From NCBI RefSeq assembly GCF_003285005.1, contig NZ_QMFA01000020.1, forward strand, positions 1-64,000: 64,000 bases of DNA. The letters are read 5' to 3'. The translations under genes were made by a program, and so were the position numbers. The notes below the pieces were generated by a model. That model was not told the origin of the DNA. It did no database searches and saw nothing but the letters and a program-made list of their open reading frames with translations. This document shows, piece by piece, positions 41,279 to 50,400 of this stretch. Position 1 is the first letter of the stretch, and each line of letters starts with the position of its first letter. This DNA is from Paenibacillus sp. YN15. Lineage in GTDB: Bacteria > Bacillota > Bacilli > Paenibacillales > NBRC-103111.

Positions 41279-42558
41279 GCACCTCCGGCTTCCAGCTTTT
41301 TAACCGATTGGACCTGGTACAGCAGAATTGAAGTCAGGCACAGCAGCCCTCCGGCCACTATGATCAAAAATCCCGTTCCTCTGCCGCTGCCTGTGCCGAT
41401 GATCCGCCCCACGCTTCCGGCAAGAGCCCCGCCGTCTATCAGGAGCGGGTTGAACACATAATCCGCCAGCACCCCCGAAAGGGCATAAGCCGCCACATAC
41501 CCCAGCTGGGAAATAACCCCGATCAGCCCCCAGGCTCTGCCTTGTTTGCTGTTCTCGATATTGCTCCGGGTCAAAAAATCCAAACTGGCATTGGCAAAGG
41601 GCAGCATGGCGAAGAAGAAAAAGCCCGAGAGGCAAATCCACACGATGCTCTCCCGCATGCCGAAGGCCGCCATGCCCAGCCCGGCGCAAAATAGGGAAAG
41701 CGAAAGCAGCTTTACATAGCCTTTTTTGATGGGGAGAATGCCCACAATCACACTGGTGACAAGCATCCCGGAGGCGGCCACGGTCTCCATGGTTCCCAGG
41801 GCGGCGCTGTCCGAAAAGGCCAGCACCAGCGGCGTGGAAAGGGTCTGGATGAAGCCCAGGAAAAAAGTAATCACCGAGGTCATCATGACCAGCACCAGCA
41901 CACCCCTTTTTTCGGAAACGGCGGCCCAGCCTTCCTTAAATTCCCGGATAAAGGAGGCGGACGCCCTGCCCGAACCTGAAGCAAGGCCGCTGCGGACCAC
42001 AAGGGTGGAGGCGACGGTGACGAAAAAGGTGCAGATGTCCAAAACAAGCAGCAGCTTGATGTCCGCCACAGTAAGCAAAAATCCGGCCACAATGGGCGAA
42101 ATGAGGTATTTGGAGGAGCCCGCCACCTGCACAAGGCCGCTGGCTTTGGTGTATTGCTCCGGGGTCAGCAAATCCGTCACCGTCGCCTTGTACGCCGGCT
42201 CCAACAGGGAGGAGAATACCGAGCTGATGGCCACCCCTGCGCAAATCTGCCACAGCTGCGCTTCGCCGCGGAGCATACACACCAGAATAAACGCCACCCC
42301 CAGGGCGGAGAGGCTGTCCCCCAGCACCATCAGCAGCCTGCGGTCATACCGGTCCGCCAGCACTCCCGACACGGCACTGAGCAAGAGCGACGGCATAAAG
42401 GCAAGCAGGGTGACCAAGGCCACTGCCGAGGCTTTTCCCGTGGCCCCGTATACATACACCCCCAGGCCGAAGGACGACAGCCCGCTGCCAATGGCGGAAA
42501 CCAGCTGTCCCGACCACAACAGCATAAATTTCCCGAAGGGGCTCCCCGTCCTATTCAT
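41275..42558 (-). CDS. MFS transporter, MFS_3/efflux type
   Basis: The 427-residue protein has about 12 transmembrane segments. The opening FMLLWSGQLVSAIGSGLSSF and motif A (GVLADRYDRRLLMVLGD) match the macrolide-efflux-like MFS group. It probably exports a drug-like molecule. It overlaps the TetR gene by 8 bp and the FtsX-like gene by 4 bp, which points to tight co-expression. Confidence 0.92.
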   Translation of the reverse strand: MNRTGSPFGKFMLLWSGQLVSAIGSGLSSFGLGVYVYGATGKASAVALVTLLAFMPSLLLSAVSGVLADRYDRRLLMVLGDSLSALGVAFILVCMLRGEAQLWQICAGVAISSVFSSLLEPAYKATVTDLLTPEQYTKASGLVQVAGSSKYLISPIVAGFLLTVADIKLLLVLDICTFFVTVASTLVVRSGLASGSGRASASFIREFKEGWAAVSEKRGVLVLVMMTSVITFFLGFIQTLSTPLVLAFSDSAALGTMETVAASGMLVTSVIVGILPIKKGYVKLLSLSLFCAGLGMAAFGMRESIVWICLSGFFFFAMLPFANASLDFLTRSNIENSKQGRAWGLIGVISQLGYVAAYALSGVLADYVFNPLLIDGGALAGSVGRIIGTGSGRGTGFLIIVAGGLLCLTSILLYQVQSVKKLEAGGA

Positions 42559-43189
42559 GGCCGCCGCCCCCGCCGAACATCTGCATCACGGACAGAAGGC
42601 TTCCCGCCTCCGCTCCCAGAAGCCGCTCAATATTATGAATGAATGCGGGGATACGGGCGGCCACCTCCTCCTCTGTCAAACGGGCCCCATCGTCAAAAAT
42701 CGTATTGGCATAGACTACCACCATCTCCATACATTCGTAGGGAAATGGCGTATTGAACAGCCCCTCATCAATCCCTTCCCGGATCATGTCCGCCAGAATG
42801 GGAGTGAGGCCGCTGACAATAACCTTCTGAATCTTCTGGTGCATCAGCGCATTCTGGGGCTTGTGAATATGCTCCATAATCTCCTCCCCGCCTCCGCCGC
42901 TCACATTCATGGCCGCCACGGCGCGGATAATCCGCTCCACAACCGGGATGCTCCTGTCCGCCGCCACTTCCTGCGCAGCGCGCATCAGCCGGGTATTGTA
43001 CCGCTCAATCAGGGCGTCCATAATATCCTCTTTGGACTTGAAGTGGTGGTACAGGGTCCCCCGGGCGATGCCCACCTTTTCGAGAATATCGTTGGTGCTG
43101 GTGCCGTCAAAGCCCTTCTGGCCAAAAAGCGCATCCGCCGCATCCAATATTTCATCTCTGCGCTCCTCGGGCTTTTTCACAATTCTCAT
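42551..43189 (-). CDS. TetR/AcrR family transcriptional regulator
   Basis: The start at 43189 follows AAGGAGG (11-bp spacing) and gives 212 residues. The TetR helix-turn-helix is clear: RRDEILDAADALFGQKGFDG, then STNDILEKVGIARGTLYHHF. The C-terminal ligand domain ends in a Gly/His-rich tail (FGGGGGHE). It heads the efflux operon and should repress it through the palindrome at 43218-43234, relieved by a substrate of the pumps. Confidence 0.93.
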   Translation of the reverse strand: MRIVKKPEERRDEILDAADALFGQKGFDGTSTNDILEKVGIARGTLYHHFKSKEDIMDALIERYNTRLMRAAQEVAADRSIPVVERIIRAVAAMNVSGGGGEEIMEHIHKPQNALMHQKIQKVIVSGLTPILADMIREGIDEGLFNTPFPYECMEMVVVYANTIFDDGARLTEEEVAARIPAFIHNIERLLGAEAGSLLSVMQMFGGGGGHE

Positions 43190-43217
43190 GCTGTGCTGCG
43201 CCTCCTTACAACAATAG

Positions 43218-43267
43218 ACCGACTGTCTGTCGGTAATATCATGACATATCCCCCTTGATGTTGTCAA
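43218..43267 (-). promoter_or_regulatory. TetR operon promoter and operator
   Basis: The perfect inverted repeat ACCGAC-TGTCT-GTCGGT (43218-43234) lies about 30 bp upstream of the TetR start. TTGACA is present on the minus strand at 43262-43267, with CATGAT 18 bp downstream as the best -10. The operator would block clearance just after the -10. Confidence 0.7.
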
Positions 43268-43295
43268 GGAGGAGTCTGACGTGGGTGGGGATGCT

Positions 43296-43480
43296 CTAAC
43301 GGCGATGAGAGACGCTATTTGACCAAAAACGGAGGGTTGCAAAACCTAACGGAAGCAGGAGACCTTATTGGGACAAAATTGGGGTGGCGGCAGACAAATT
43401 GGGGCAAATAGCGGCTGTGGCCGCCGTTAGATTTTTAGAAGCGGTGTTTTCGCTGAAATAAAGGCTGTGGCCGCCGTTAG
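43296..43480. repeat. Phased palindromic repeat element, copy B (185 bp)
   Basis: Forward 26-bp units at 43296 and 43346 (CTAACG-N11-CGCTATTTG; CTAACG-N11-CCTTATTGG). Inverted units at 43405 and 43455 have right halves CGCTATTTG and CTTTATTTC. Both pairs are offset by exactly 50 bp. The spacer between the inverted units (ATTTTTAGAAG, then GTTTTCGC) resembles that of copy A. It fills the gap between the TetR promoter and the UvrD-like stop. Confidence 0.8.
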
Positions 43481-43540
43481 AATCCCTCATCGCCGGACCC
43501 CACCCTTTTCGCAAAAACTTCCGCGGCCGCGTCCGGCCAC

Positions 43541-45838
43541 CTAAATCAGCTCCAGCAGCCCCATTTCGAGACAGGTGGTAAGGTCAAGGGTCTTCTCCCC
43601 GGTTGTGAACCGGATGCTGATTTCTTTTGCGGTTACTTGGGAGACGGTCCCGCTGCCGAATACCCGGTGCTTGATGGACTGCCCCCGGGCCAGATCGGAC
43701 CGGTTGCGGATGGCGTTGGGGTTGGCGGCGGCTTGCCGATGGGTGTGCTGCTGAGCAGAGGAACGCTGGGAGGAGGCCCGTTGGGACGAAACCTGCCGGG
43801 AGGAAGATCCCTGCCGGGACGCTGCAGTTTGTTTGTTCTGCCCTGCCGCCTGGCCGCTCTGTCCTGCCTGCTGCGGCGGATTCAAGATGTTCCTCACCTC
43901 GCTGATAAACCGCGATTCCGCCGTCTTTTCCCCGTCCCGCTCCTTGTAGGAAATCATCTGGAGGTTCTGCTTGGCCCGGGTCATCCCCACATAAAACAGC
44001 CTGGCCGCCTCCTCCATCAACGCCTGCTTCACCTCCGGCGCGCCGCGCTCGTCATCCTTGGAGGGAATAATCCCCTCCACCAGATCGATCATGTAGACAT
44101 GCTCGAATTCCAGCCCCTTGGCGCTGTGGAAGGTAGAGAAGGTGACGGCATTCTGTCCTTTGCGCCGCTTGGATTTCTTCAGCTCCGCCTCCAGATGCCT
44201 AAGCCGCTCATGGAACTGCACCATGGTTTCCAAACCCTCCGCAATGCCCTCCAGCGTGTTGAGGATGCCTAACAGGTATTCTTTCCGGAAGCCCAGCCGC
44301 TCGCACATTTTCTCGATGGCTTTTTCATAGCCCAATTTTCCCCGGATAGTCCGGATGGCTTCCAGGGGCGGAATGCCGCGCATCTGCTCAAAGGTTTCCT
44401 TGCACTCCTGCAGCAGCTTCACCTGGTAATCCTGGATGGGGGCGTACCGCTTCAGGTTATCGAATACGGACTCATTGTTGTCGAGGCCTCTGATGGACTC
44501 CATCTGCTGGCGGGTAATATACGCGTTCAGCTTCAGGTGGATTTTCTCCAAAATGTCGGCGCGTTTGTCCGAGAAGGTTAACCGCATGAAATTCAGAATG
44601 TCCTCCACGATCCAATGGTTGAAAAAACGGATATCCGCATCCTTCATGTAGAAGGGAATCCCCGCCCGGTCAAAGGCGTTCATCAAGGCGATGGAGGAGG
44701 AATTGTTCCGGTACAGAATGGCCGCCTCGCCAAGCTCCCCGATTCCTTTTATCTCCTGAACCAGATACTTCGTTTGGGATTCATAGCGTGAAAAGCTTTT
44801 ATGCTTAATCCTGCCGCGTGAAGGATTATCCGTAAACATGTTTTTGGCATACCGGTTCTTATTGCGCTTAATAAATTCATTCGCTATATGAACAATCCCC
44901 TTGGACGAACGATAATTCTGCTCCATGTAGAGGATTGCCGCATTGGGGTAAACCTCGCTGAACCGGAGGAGATAAGAAGGCTCGGCCCCGCGCCAGCTGT
45001 AAATGGACTGGTCGTCGTCCGCCACGATGCACAGATTCCGGTGGACCCGGGCCAGCTTTTCGGCAATGGCATGTTGGACCAAGGAGGTATCCTGGCCTTC
45101 GTCAATGAGGAGGTAATCGTAGCGCCGCTGATATTTGCCGAGCAGCTCCCCGTCCTCCTCTAGCGCCTGCTCCGCCCAGGTGAGCATATCGTCGAAATCC
45201 ACCAGCAGGCTGGCATGCCCCGACTGCTTGAAGGCCTCATACTCCTGCAAAACCAGCTCCGCTTGAGGCACATCGCATTTCACCGACTTCCATTGGTCGG
45301 ACGGAAGCATCTTGTTCTTGATAAAGCTGATATAGGTGGTCAAATCCTCCAGTTGATCATCCGTAATCCGCTCACGGGCAACGGCGCTGTAGATGTTGCG
45401 GAGGATGATCTTTTTATGGAGGGGCAGTTGGCCGTCAGCCTGAACCGTTTCCTGCTCCTCCGGGGTGATGTCGCCTTCGATGATTTTATAGGAAATCCGC
45501 TTCCTCCAGAAATACTCCCGCATCACCTCAAAGGCAAGGCTGTGTATGGTGGAAAAATCCACGGTTGGCAGCTCCGGGAAAAACCGGCTGAACCGCTCCT
45601 TCATATCCATGGCCGATGCTCTGCTGAAAGTGACCGCCTTGATCCGGGAGGGGGCCACCCCCTTCTCTTCAATCAGATAGCCAGTCCGCATAATGATGGT
45701 AGTGGTTTTGCCGGAGCCGGGTACCGCCAACAGCAGCATAGGCCCGTCGGTTTGCGCCGCGGCCTTCGCCTGCACCTCATTCAGTTCCACGCCAAGCTCC
45801 GCTTTTTTCCGCTGGAAAAATCCGGCCATATCACTCAT
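43541..45838 (-). CDS. UvrD/Rep/PcrA-like superfamily 1 DNA helicase
   Basis: The 765-residue helicase has motif I LLAVPGSGKTTTI (about 36-48), Ia VTFSRASAMDMKERF, II LLIDEGQDTS, III ADDDQSIYSWRGA, IV/V TFHSAKGLEFEHVYMIDL and VI LFYVGMTRAKQNL. A Gln/Ser/Ala-rich linker leads to a C-terminal Tudor-like module (IKHRVFGSGTVSQVTAKEIS) of the kind PcrA uses to bind RNA polymerase. It unwinds DNA 3'-5' in repair. The linker and size are typical of Paenibacillus UvrD-like paralogues rather than the main PcrA. Confidence 0.92.
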   Translation of the reverse strand: MSDMAGFFQRKKAELGVELNEVQAKAAAQTDGPMLLLAVPGSGKTTTIIMRTGYLIEEKGVAPSRIKAVTFSRASAMDMKERFSRFFPELPTVDFSTIHSLAFEVMREYFWRKRISYKIIEGDITPEEQETVQADGQLPLHKKIILRNIYSAVARERITDDQLEDLTTYISFIKNKMLPSDQWKSVKCDVPQAELVLQEYEAFKQSGHASLLVDFDDMLTWAEQALEEDGELLGKYQRRYDYLLIDEGQDTSLVQHAIAEKLARVHRNLCIVADDDQSIYSWRGAEPSYLLRFSEVYPNAAILYMEQNYRSSKGIVHIANEFIKRNKNRYAKNMFTDNPSRGRIKHKSFSRYESQTKYLVQEIKGIGELGEAAILYRNNSSSIALMNAFDRAGIPFYMKDADIRFFNHWIVEDILNFMRLTFSDKRADILEKIHLKLNAYITRQQMESIRGLDNNESVFDNLKRYAPIQDYQVKLLQECKETFEQMRGIPPLEAIRTIRGKLGYEKAIEKMCERLGFRKEYLLGILNTLEGIAEGLETMVQFHERLRHLEAELKKSKRRKGQNAVTFSTFHSAKGLEFEHVYMIDLVEGIIPSKDDERGAPEVKQALMEEAARLFYVGMTRAKQNLQMISYKERDGEKTAESRFISEVRNILNPPQQAGQSGQAAGQNKQTAASRQGSSSRQVSSQRASSQRSSAQQHTHRQAAANPNAIRNRSDLARGQSIKHRVFGSGTVSQVTAKEISIRFTTGEKTLDLTTCLEMGLLELI

Positions 45839-45911
45839 ACTTTTTCGTGTCCTTTCGGTCTACTACAGAAAATTTTCGGTATTCCAGTACATTTTTCAAT
45901 ACTTTTTATGA

Positions 45912-46052
45912 TATAATGCGGGTAGAATGGTAAAGAGGAGCTGCGCGAACAGCCCCTCAATGCCAGCCGCTACAAGGGCGGAGGTTCATCATGTTTTGTG
46001 GCAGAAGCTAGGCTCCCGGTCCTTCAAAACCAAGGGGGCCTACTTCTTTTTT
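45912..46052 (+). ncRNA. Candidate small RNA with a six-codon ORF and intrinsic terminator
   Basis: TATAAT lies at 45912-45917. The next 130 bases fold plausibly: a hairpin GAGGAGCTG...CAGCCCCTC, a stem closed by TGCCA/TGGCA, and a terminator TAGGCTCCC...GGGGGCCTA followed by T-rich CTTCTTTTTT. Between them, GGAGG (45980-45984) and ATG (45991) open MFCGRS-stop, whose TAG is the first base triplet of the terminator stem. No plus-strand gene follows; the transcript would end at the stop codon of the convergent zinc-ribbon gene. I do not recognise a known RNA class. Confidence 0.5.
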
Positions 46053-46845
46053 AATTACCGCTGCCCCGAACAACCGCCGGGATCAATCTGACCACCAGGT
46101 CTCCCTCTACGGCCAGCTCCGTCCCTTTTGGCATATCTACATGCTTGATTTCTTCCACATCCTCTTCGTCCAAGCCGAATATTTCATTTACGCTCCCTTC
46201 CCCCACATTGATGCCGCCCGAGCCGGACACGGCTACAATATTGTAGGTGCCCGCCTTGAAATCATCTCCGGCCTCATAGTTCCCGGTGGAGAGCTCCACG
46301 GCCCGGGACATCTCATAGGTGCGTCCGGTAAATCCGCTTTGAATGGACTTATACACCACCTGCACCGTCAGCTTCTCGCTGATGATCAACGAAACTCCTC
46401 TCGGCAGCTTCAGACCCTTGAAGGAGGAAACATACCCCTTTTCCACACCGAACTCCTCATCCATCTCCAGCTCCGAATCCTGAAGAAAGCCTGTTCCGGA
46501 AACCGCTGTAATGTCGCATTTGCCTGGGGGAATATCAATGCCCGCTGTATAAAAGCCTGTGCTCAATGTATACGTATCCGGGACTTGGGACAAATCCTGC
46601 GGAGCTTCCGGAGCATAGGCGGCATTCACCGCTCCCGCAGGGGATTCATCCTCATCCTCGACATAGATAAGCGGCGCTCCGCAATACTCGCAAGCACAGT
46701 CATCCTCGATCTCATTCTCCGCCCCGCAGCCGGAGCAGACCACCATCTTGGGCGTGGTATAGATAATCCGCAGCTCGTCCTCTTGGTCCGTTTCCTCTTC
46801 ATCCCGGTCCCTGTTGAAAAGAAACGAAAATAGCCCCTTTTTCAT
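46051..46845 (-). CDS. Zinc-ribbon protein with two tandem beta-rich repeats
   Basis: ATG 46845 overlaps the stop of the upstream gene (ATGA). The 264 residues begin with a short basic and then acidic region. A zinc ribbon follows (VCSGCGAEN ... CACEYCGAPL, about 37-60), then an acidic linker. Two repeats of about 75 residues come next: STGFYTAGIDIPPGKCDITA ... and STGNYEAGDDFKAGTYNIVA .... The repeats share the order G-Y-x-A-G, then AVSGxG, then E-x-F-G. I know the fold only as a recurrent uncharacterised module. The role is unknown. Confidence 0.65.
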   Translation of the reverse strand: MKKGLFSFLFNRDRDEEETDQEDELRIIYTTPKMVVCSGCGAENEIEDDCACEYCGAPLIYVEDEDESPAGAVNAAYAPEAPQDLSQVPDTYTLSTGFYTAGIDIPPGKCDITAVSGTGFLQDSELEMDEEFGVEKGYVSSFKGLKLPRGVSLIISEKLTVQVVYKSIQSGFTGRTYEMSRAVELSTGNYEAGDDFKAGTYNIVAVSGSGGINVGEGSVNEIFGLDEEDVEEIKHVDMPKGTELAVEGDLVVRLIPAVVRGSGN

Positions 46846-47339
46846 ATGGAAGAGCCCCCTTGCTCGGTTGCCGGCAGCTTGCCGCATAAAGCCGCAATCC
46901 GATTTTGCTTGGTTTCTTCCTTTTTGGCCAGCTCAATAAATTGAATCTGCTCCCGCTTTATGTAATCCGGTTGGCGGAGAAAGGCGTCCAGCACATTCCG
47001 GTTCTTAAGAGCTTCCTCGATGTACGCCGGTAAAACCACCTGCCGGTTCTCCTTGCATTCCTTCAGAAGAACATGGACGGAATCTCCCAGCTCCTTGCCA
47101 ACGGCTCTCCGCATAAACTCGTTGTAAACAAAATAATGCCCGTTTCTGGAGGGAAGCAAAGTATGTTCGAAGTCATGGCCGTCAACGGTTACGTGGACAG
47201 GCACTTTTCCATTGGTGCCGAAAACTTCTGTCCCCTGATGCGGAAAGTAGACCACCTTCCATTTCATTTTGCCCTCCAGCATTTTGATCCCGCTGTCAAA
47301 CTCATAAACCAAAGCGCTTCCCCCCTGTGATCCTGCCAT
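46842..47339 (-). CDS. DUF1905/YdeI-type protein
   Basis: I chose ATG 47339; a GTG at 47366 is the alternative. The 165 residues have a DUF1905-like beta-barrel half (MKWKVVYFPHQGTEVFGTNG, VHVTVDGHDFEHTLLPSRNG) and a C-terminal bacteriocin-protection (YdeI/OmpdA) helix pair (LPAYIEEALKNRNVLDAFLR, REQIQFIELAKKEETKQNRI). YdeI-type proteins have been linked to peptide resistance, but the mechanism is unclear. It is coupled to the zinc-ribbon gene by an ATGA overlap. Confidence 0.75.
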   Translation of the reverse strand: MAGSQGGSALVYEFDSGIKMLEGKMKWKVVYFPHQGTEVFGTNGKVPVHVTVDGHDFEHTLLPSRNGHYFVYNEFMRRAVGKELGDSVHVLLKECKENRQVVLPAYIEEALKNRNVLDAFLRQPDYIKREQIQFIELAKKEETKQNRIAALCGKLPATEQGGSSI

Positions 47340-47467
47340 AAAATGCGTTTTTTCCCTGTATCCCACTGGGATTTCAAATCCATTTTACACCAAGAACAAG
47401 AGCTTGAGAAGATCACTGGTGATGGTTTTGCGGCTTTTGCCGTTTACGGGAATCGGGGTACAGAATT

Positions 47468-50400
47468 TTAGTTATTCCCAGATAAACTCTGCGCTTGAAT
47501 ATCCAATTCGGTCATCGCTCCGGCATATATCCGCACATCATCCAGCTTTCCTTTAAACCAGCCCGACCCGGATATCGCTCTTCCCAGGTACAACGCGCTT
47601 GAGCCTGTATTCAGCGTAGTCGTTCTTGCCGCCTTCAGCGTTCCGTCCAGATACAGGCGCATGGTAACACCGTCGAAGGTAAGCGCCAGATGATGCCAGC
47701 GTCCATCTGCATATCCATTGGCGGCTGTGCCGAGATTGTTCCCTCCGCTGTTAAAGCCGATCTCGCCATTTCCGTAAATGGAGATTTGCGAAAATCCGCT
47801 ACCTGCGGCCGTTCCCCAACCAAGCAAAGTGGACGGCGAGATGGAGGTTGTATTGAACCAAAGGGAAATGGTGCGGGCGCTGTTGACCTTCAATAAGTCC
47901 CAGGAAGTCTCCACGGCATCGTCCACTCCGTCAAAAGCGAGCGCCCCGTTAAAGCCTGACGGCCCCTCGGTCCAGGACGGATTGCCCGTCAGGCTTCCGG
48001 TGCGGTCATTGCCCGAGGAATCGGCAACCGAGCTGCCGGTTCCTTCATCCAAGGTCCAGTGAACCAGCGGATCGGGATTGGCCAGCAGGCGAATCTCCTG
48101 GGCCGTCAGCTTGCGGTTGTACAGCATGGCCTGGTCAAGCATTCCCTGATAATAGCCGCCGCTTGCGCCCCGGCCGAGGAATAATTCGTCGCTTGCCGTA
48201 TCCAGAGCGGTCGCTTTGCTTTTTACATTCACTCCGTCCACATAAAGAATCATATTGCTTCCGTCAAACGTAACAGCCAGATGATGCCAGGCATCGTCCG
48301 TATATCCGGCGGATGCCACCGTCAGCTCATTGCCGTTTCCGAAATAGCCGAGTTTGCCGCCCTCAATCCCCAACTGAAAAGCCCGATTGGCGCCATCGGC
48401 TCCGTAACCCAGCATCATTCCCTGGCCGGATGCCGATGTCTTGAACCATACCGCCGCACTTCTTGCCTCATTGCCGGCAAGCTCCTTCCACGAAGTGCGG
48501 ACAGCATCCTGAACGCCGTCAAATTGCAGCGCCCCGCCAATCCGGCCGTCCGTCCGCTGCGGTGAACCTTCCAACAGACCGTCACGGCCGTTCAATGAAG
48601 CGTCCAGCGCCAGCTGGCCGGAAGCTTCATCGAGCACCCAATAGCCGTTCAAGGCGGATTCAATGACCGGTCCCATCCTTAACGGTGTGGAAAGTGCATC
48701 CGAGCTGCCGTCCGACGTTCTGAAATAGTAGCTGTGGAGCCCTTGCGGCAGCCTGGTCGTCACTGCATACGCTGCGCCCGACTGATAATTCGTATTTGCC
48801 GGGTCCGCCGGAGTCATGGCATGGACCACTCCGTCCACCACGGCTTCAACGGCCAGCGGCGGCTGATTGTCCGCATCGCTGTACACAACATGGAAGGTGA
48901 AGCCGGTCTCATTGCTGCCTCTGGAAGGCGTTACGCTCTCCTGGGCCAATACCGGGGAAGTCCCCGCAGGCAAGTTGACTGCGCTGATTTCATTCACATA
49001 CAATTCTCCCGGCTGAACGGCGGTTTGCAGCAGCCAGAAGGTCAAATGCGCTTTGCTGCGGTCCAGCTGCGGATACTGGTCCATATCGAACAGATAGGTA
49101 TCCCACTCTCCCCCGACTGCCACCGGCGTGCTGCCGGAAATGTTGACAGAGCTGACCCCGTCGCTGATCGCAACTTTGACGGTGGTCTGAGGCGCCGTCG
49201 GACTTTTCATCACCACTTTGAGATAACGGTAGCCGGTTAAATCAACCTCGTCCTTCATCGGCTCAAATTTGGCCTGGGATGCCGTGCTGGCCGGATTTTG
49301 CCGGAACAGTCCAACCGTTCGGCCGTCTATGGTCGTTCTTTCATAATAGCCCGTGCCTCCCCTGTCGTTCCACCAGTTCACCCAGGCTGCGCCGGAGGTT
49401 CCCCCATAATAGCCGCCGCCGCCAAAATCATCGTAAAGCAGCCCGTTGGAAGGATCGGGAAGCGGAGGCGCAACGGTAAAATGCGTGTTGGCAAAGCTCC
49501 GGTTGCCCGCATCATCCATCGCTCTGACATCGACTCTTCTGGTGGTATAAGGGCTTAAGCCGGATGTATCGTAAACCGCGCTGTAAACGCCGCCGCTTAG
49601 GGTCAACGGCTGCCAGGCGCCTCCGCCCACTCTAAATTCTGCCAGGTCAACACGGCCGGCCGCTTGAACCTTGATATCCACCTGGCCGGTTACGGTTTGC
49701 TCCGTCAGCGGAGACAACACCTTCAGCGGCTGCGGAGCCGTGCCTCCCTGATACGCGTCGCCGCCATGCTTGACCATTCCCATGATTGTATACACCAGGC
49801 CTGCCTGAATGCTGATGCTGAATTCATTGTAGCGCCACTGATTGGTATCGTCCGCCCATAACGCCCGGTCCTCATACCAGGGACTGACGCTGGCCCGGTC
49901 TTTCGTATCCTTGAGCACAGGGCCGCTGACCATGGCGCCGGGAATAATAACGCCGGTGCTGTCCCGGTCATAGGATTGTTCGTCCAGACGGGTATGCAGA
50001 AAATCCACATGATCCGCGCCGATTCCCGACACCCAGCTGATATTCCACGGATTTCCGCCAAAAATCCAGTACAGTCCTTTTTGAATGGCCTGCAGGACGG
50101 CAGGGTCCTCGAACAGCTCGTAGTAGCGCATCAAATCGCCCAAATAAGAGGCATGGGGCTCATTCACGCCAAAGTCGCCGAACTGGTTGAGCATCCCATA
50201 CGGGGTATCGTCGGCCAGCGACATAAAATAGTGGGCCTGATAGCGCAAAAGCTGTTCAATATGGGCTTGGACCGCCGACTCGGCAACCGGATACAGCTCT
50301 GCCAGAGACATCGGCCGCAAATCCCAATAGTTCGTCGTGTAATATTGTCCCGGAGACAGCGCCAGGGCGCGCCCTTGGGCCGAGGTTAAATACCCGGCAT

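Noticed and set aside
45912-46052. Known riboswitch, T-box, 6S or SRP RNA
   Set aside because: None of the conserved words of those classes that I know is present, and no regulated gene lies downstream on that strand.
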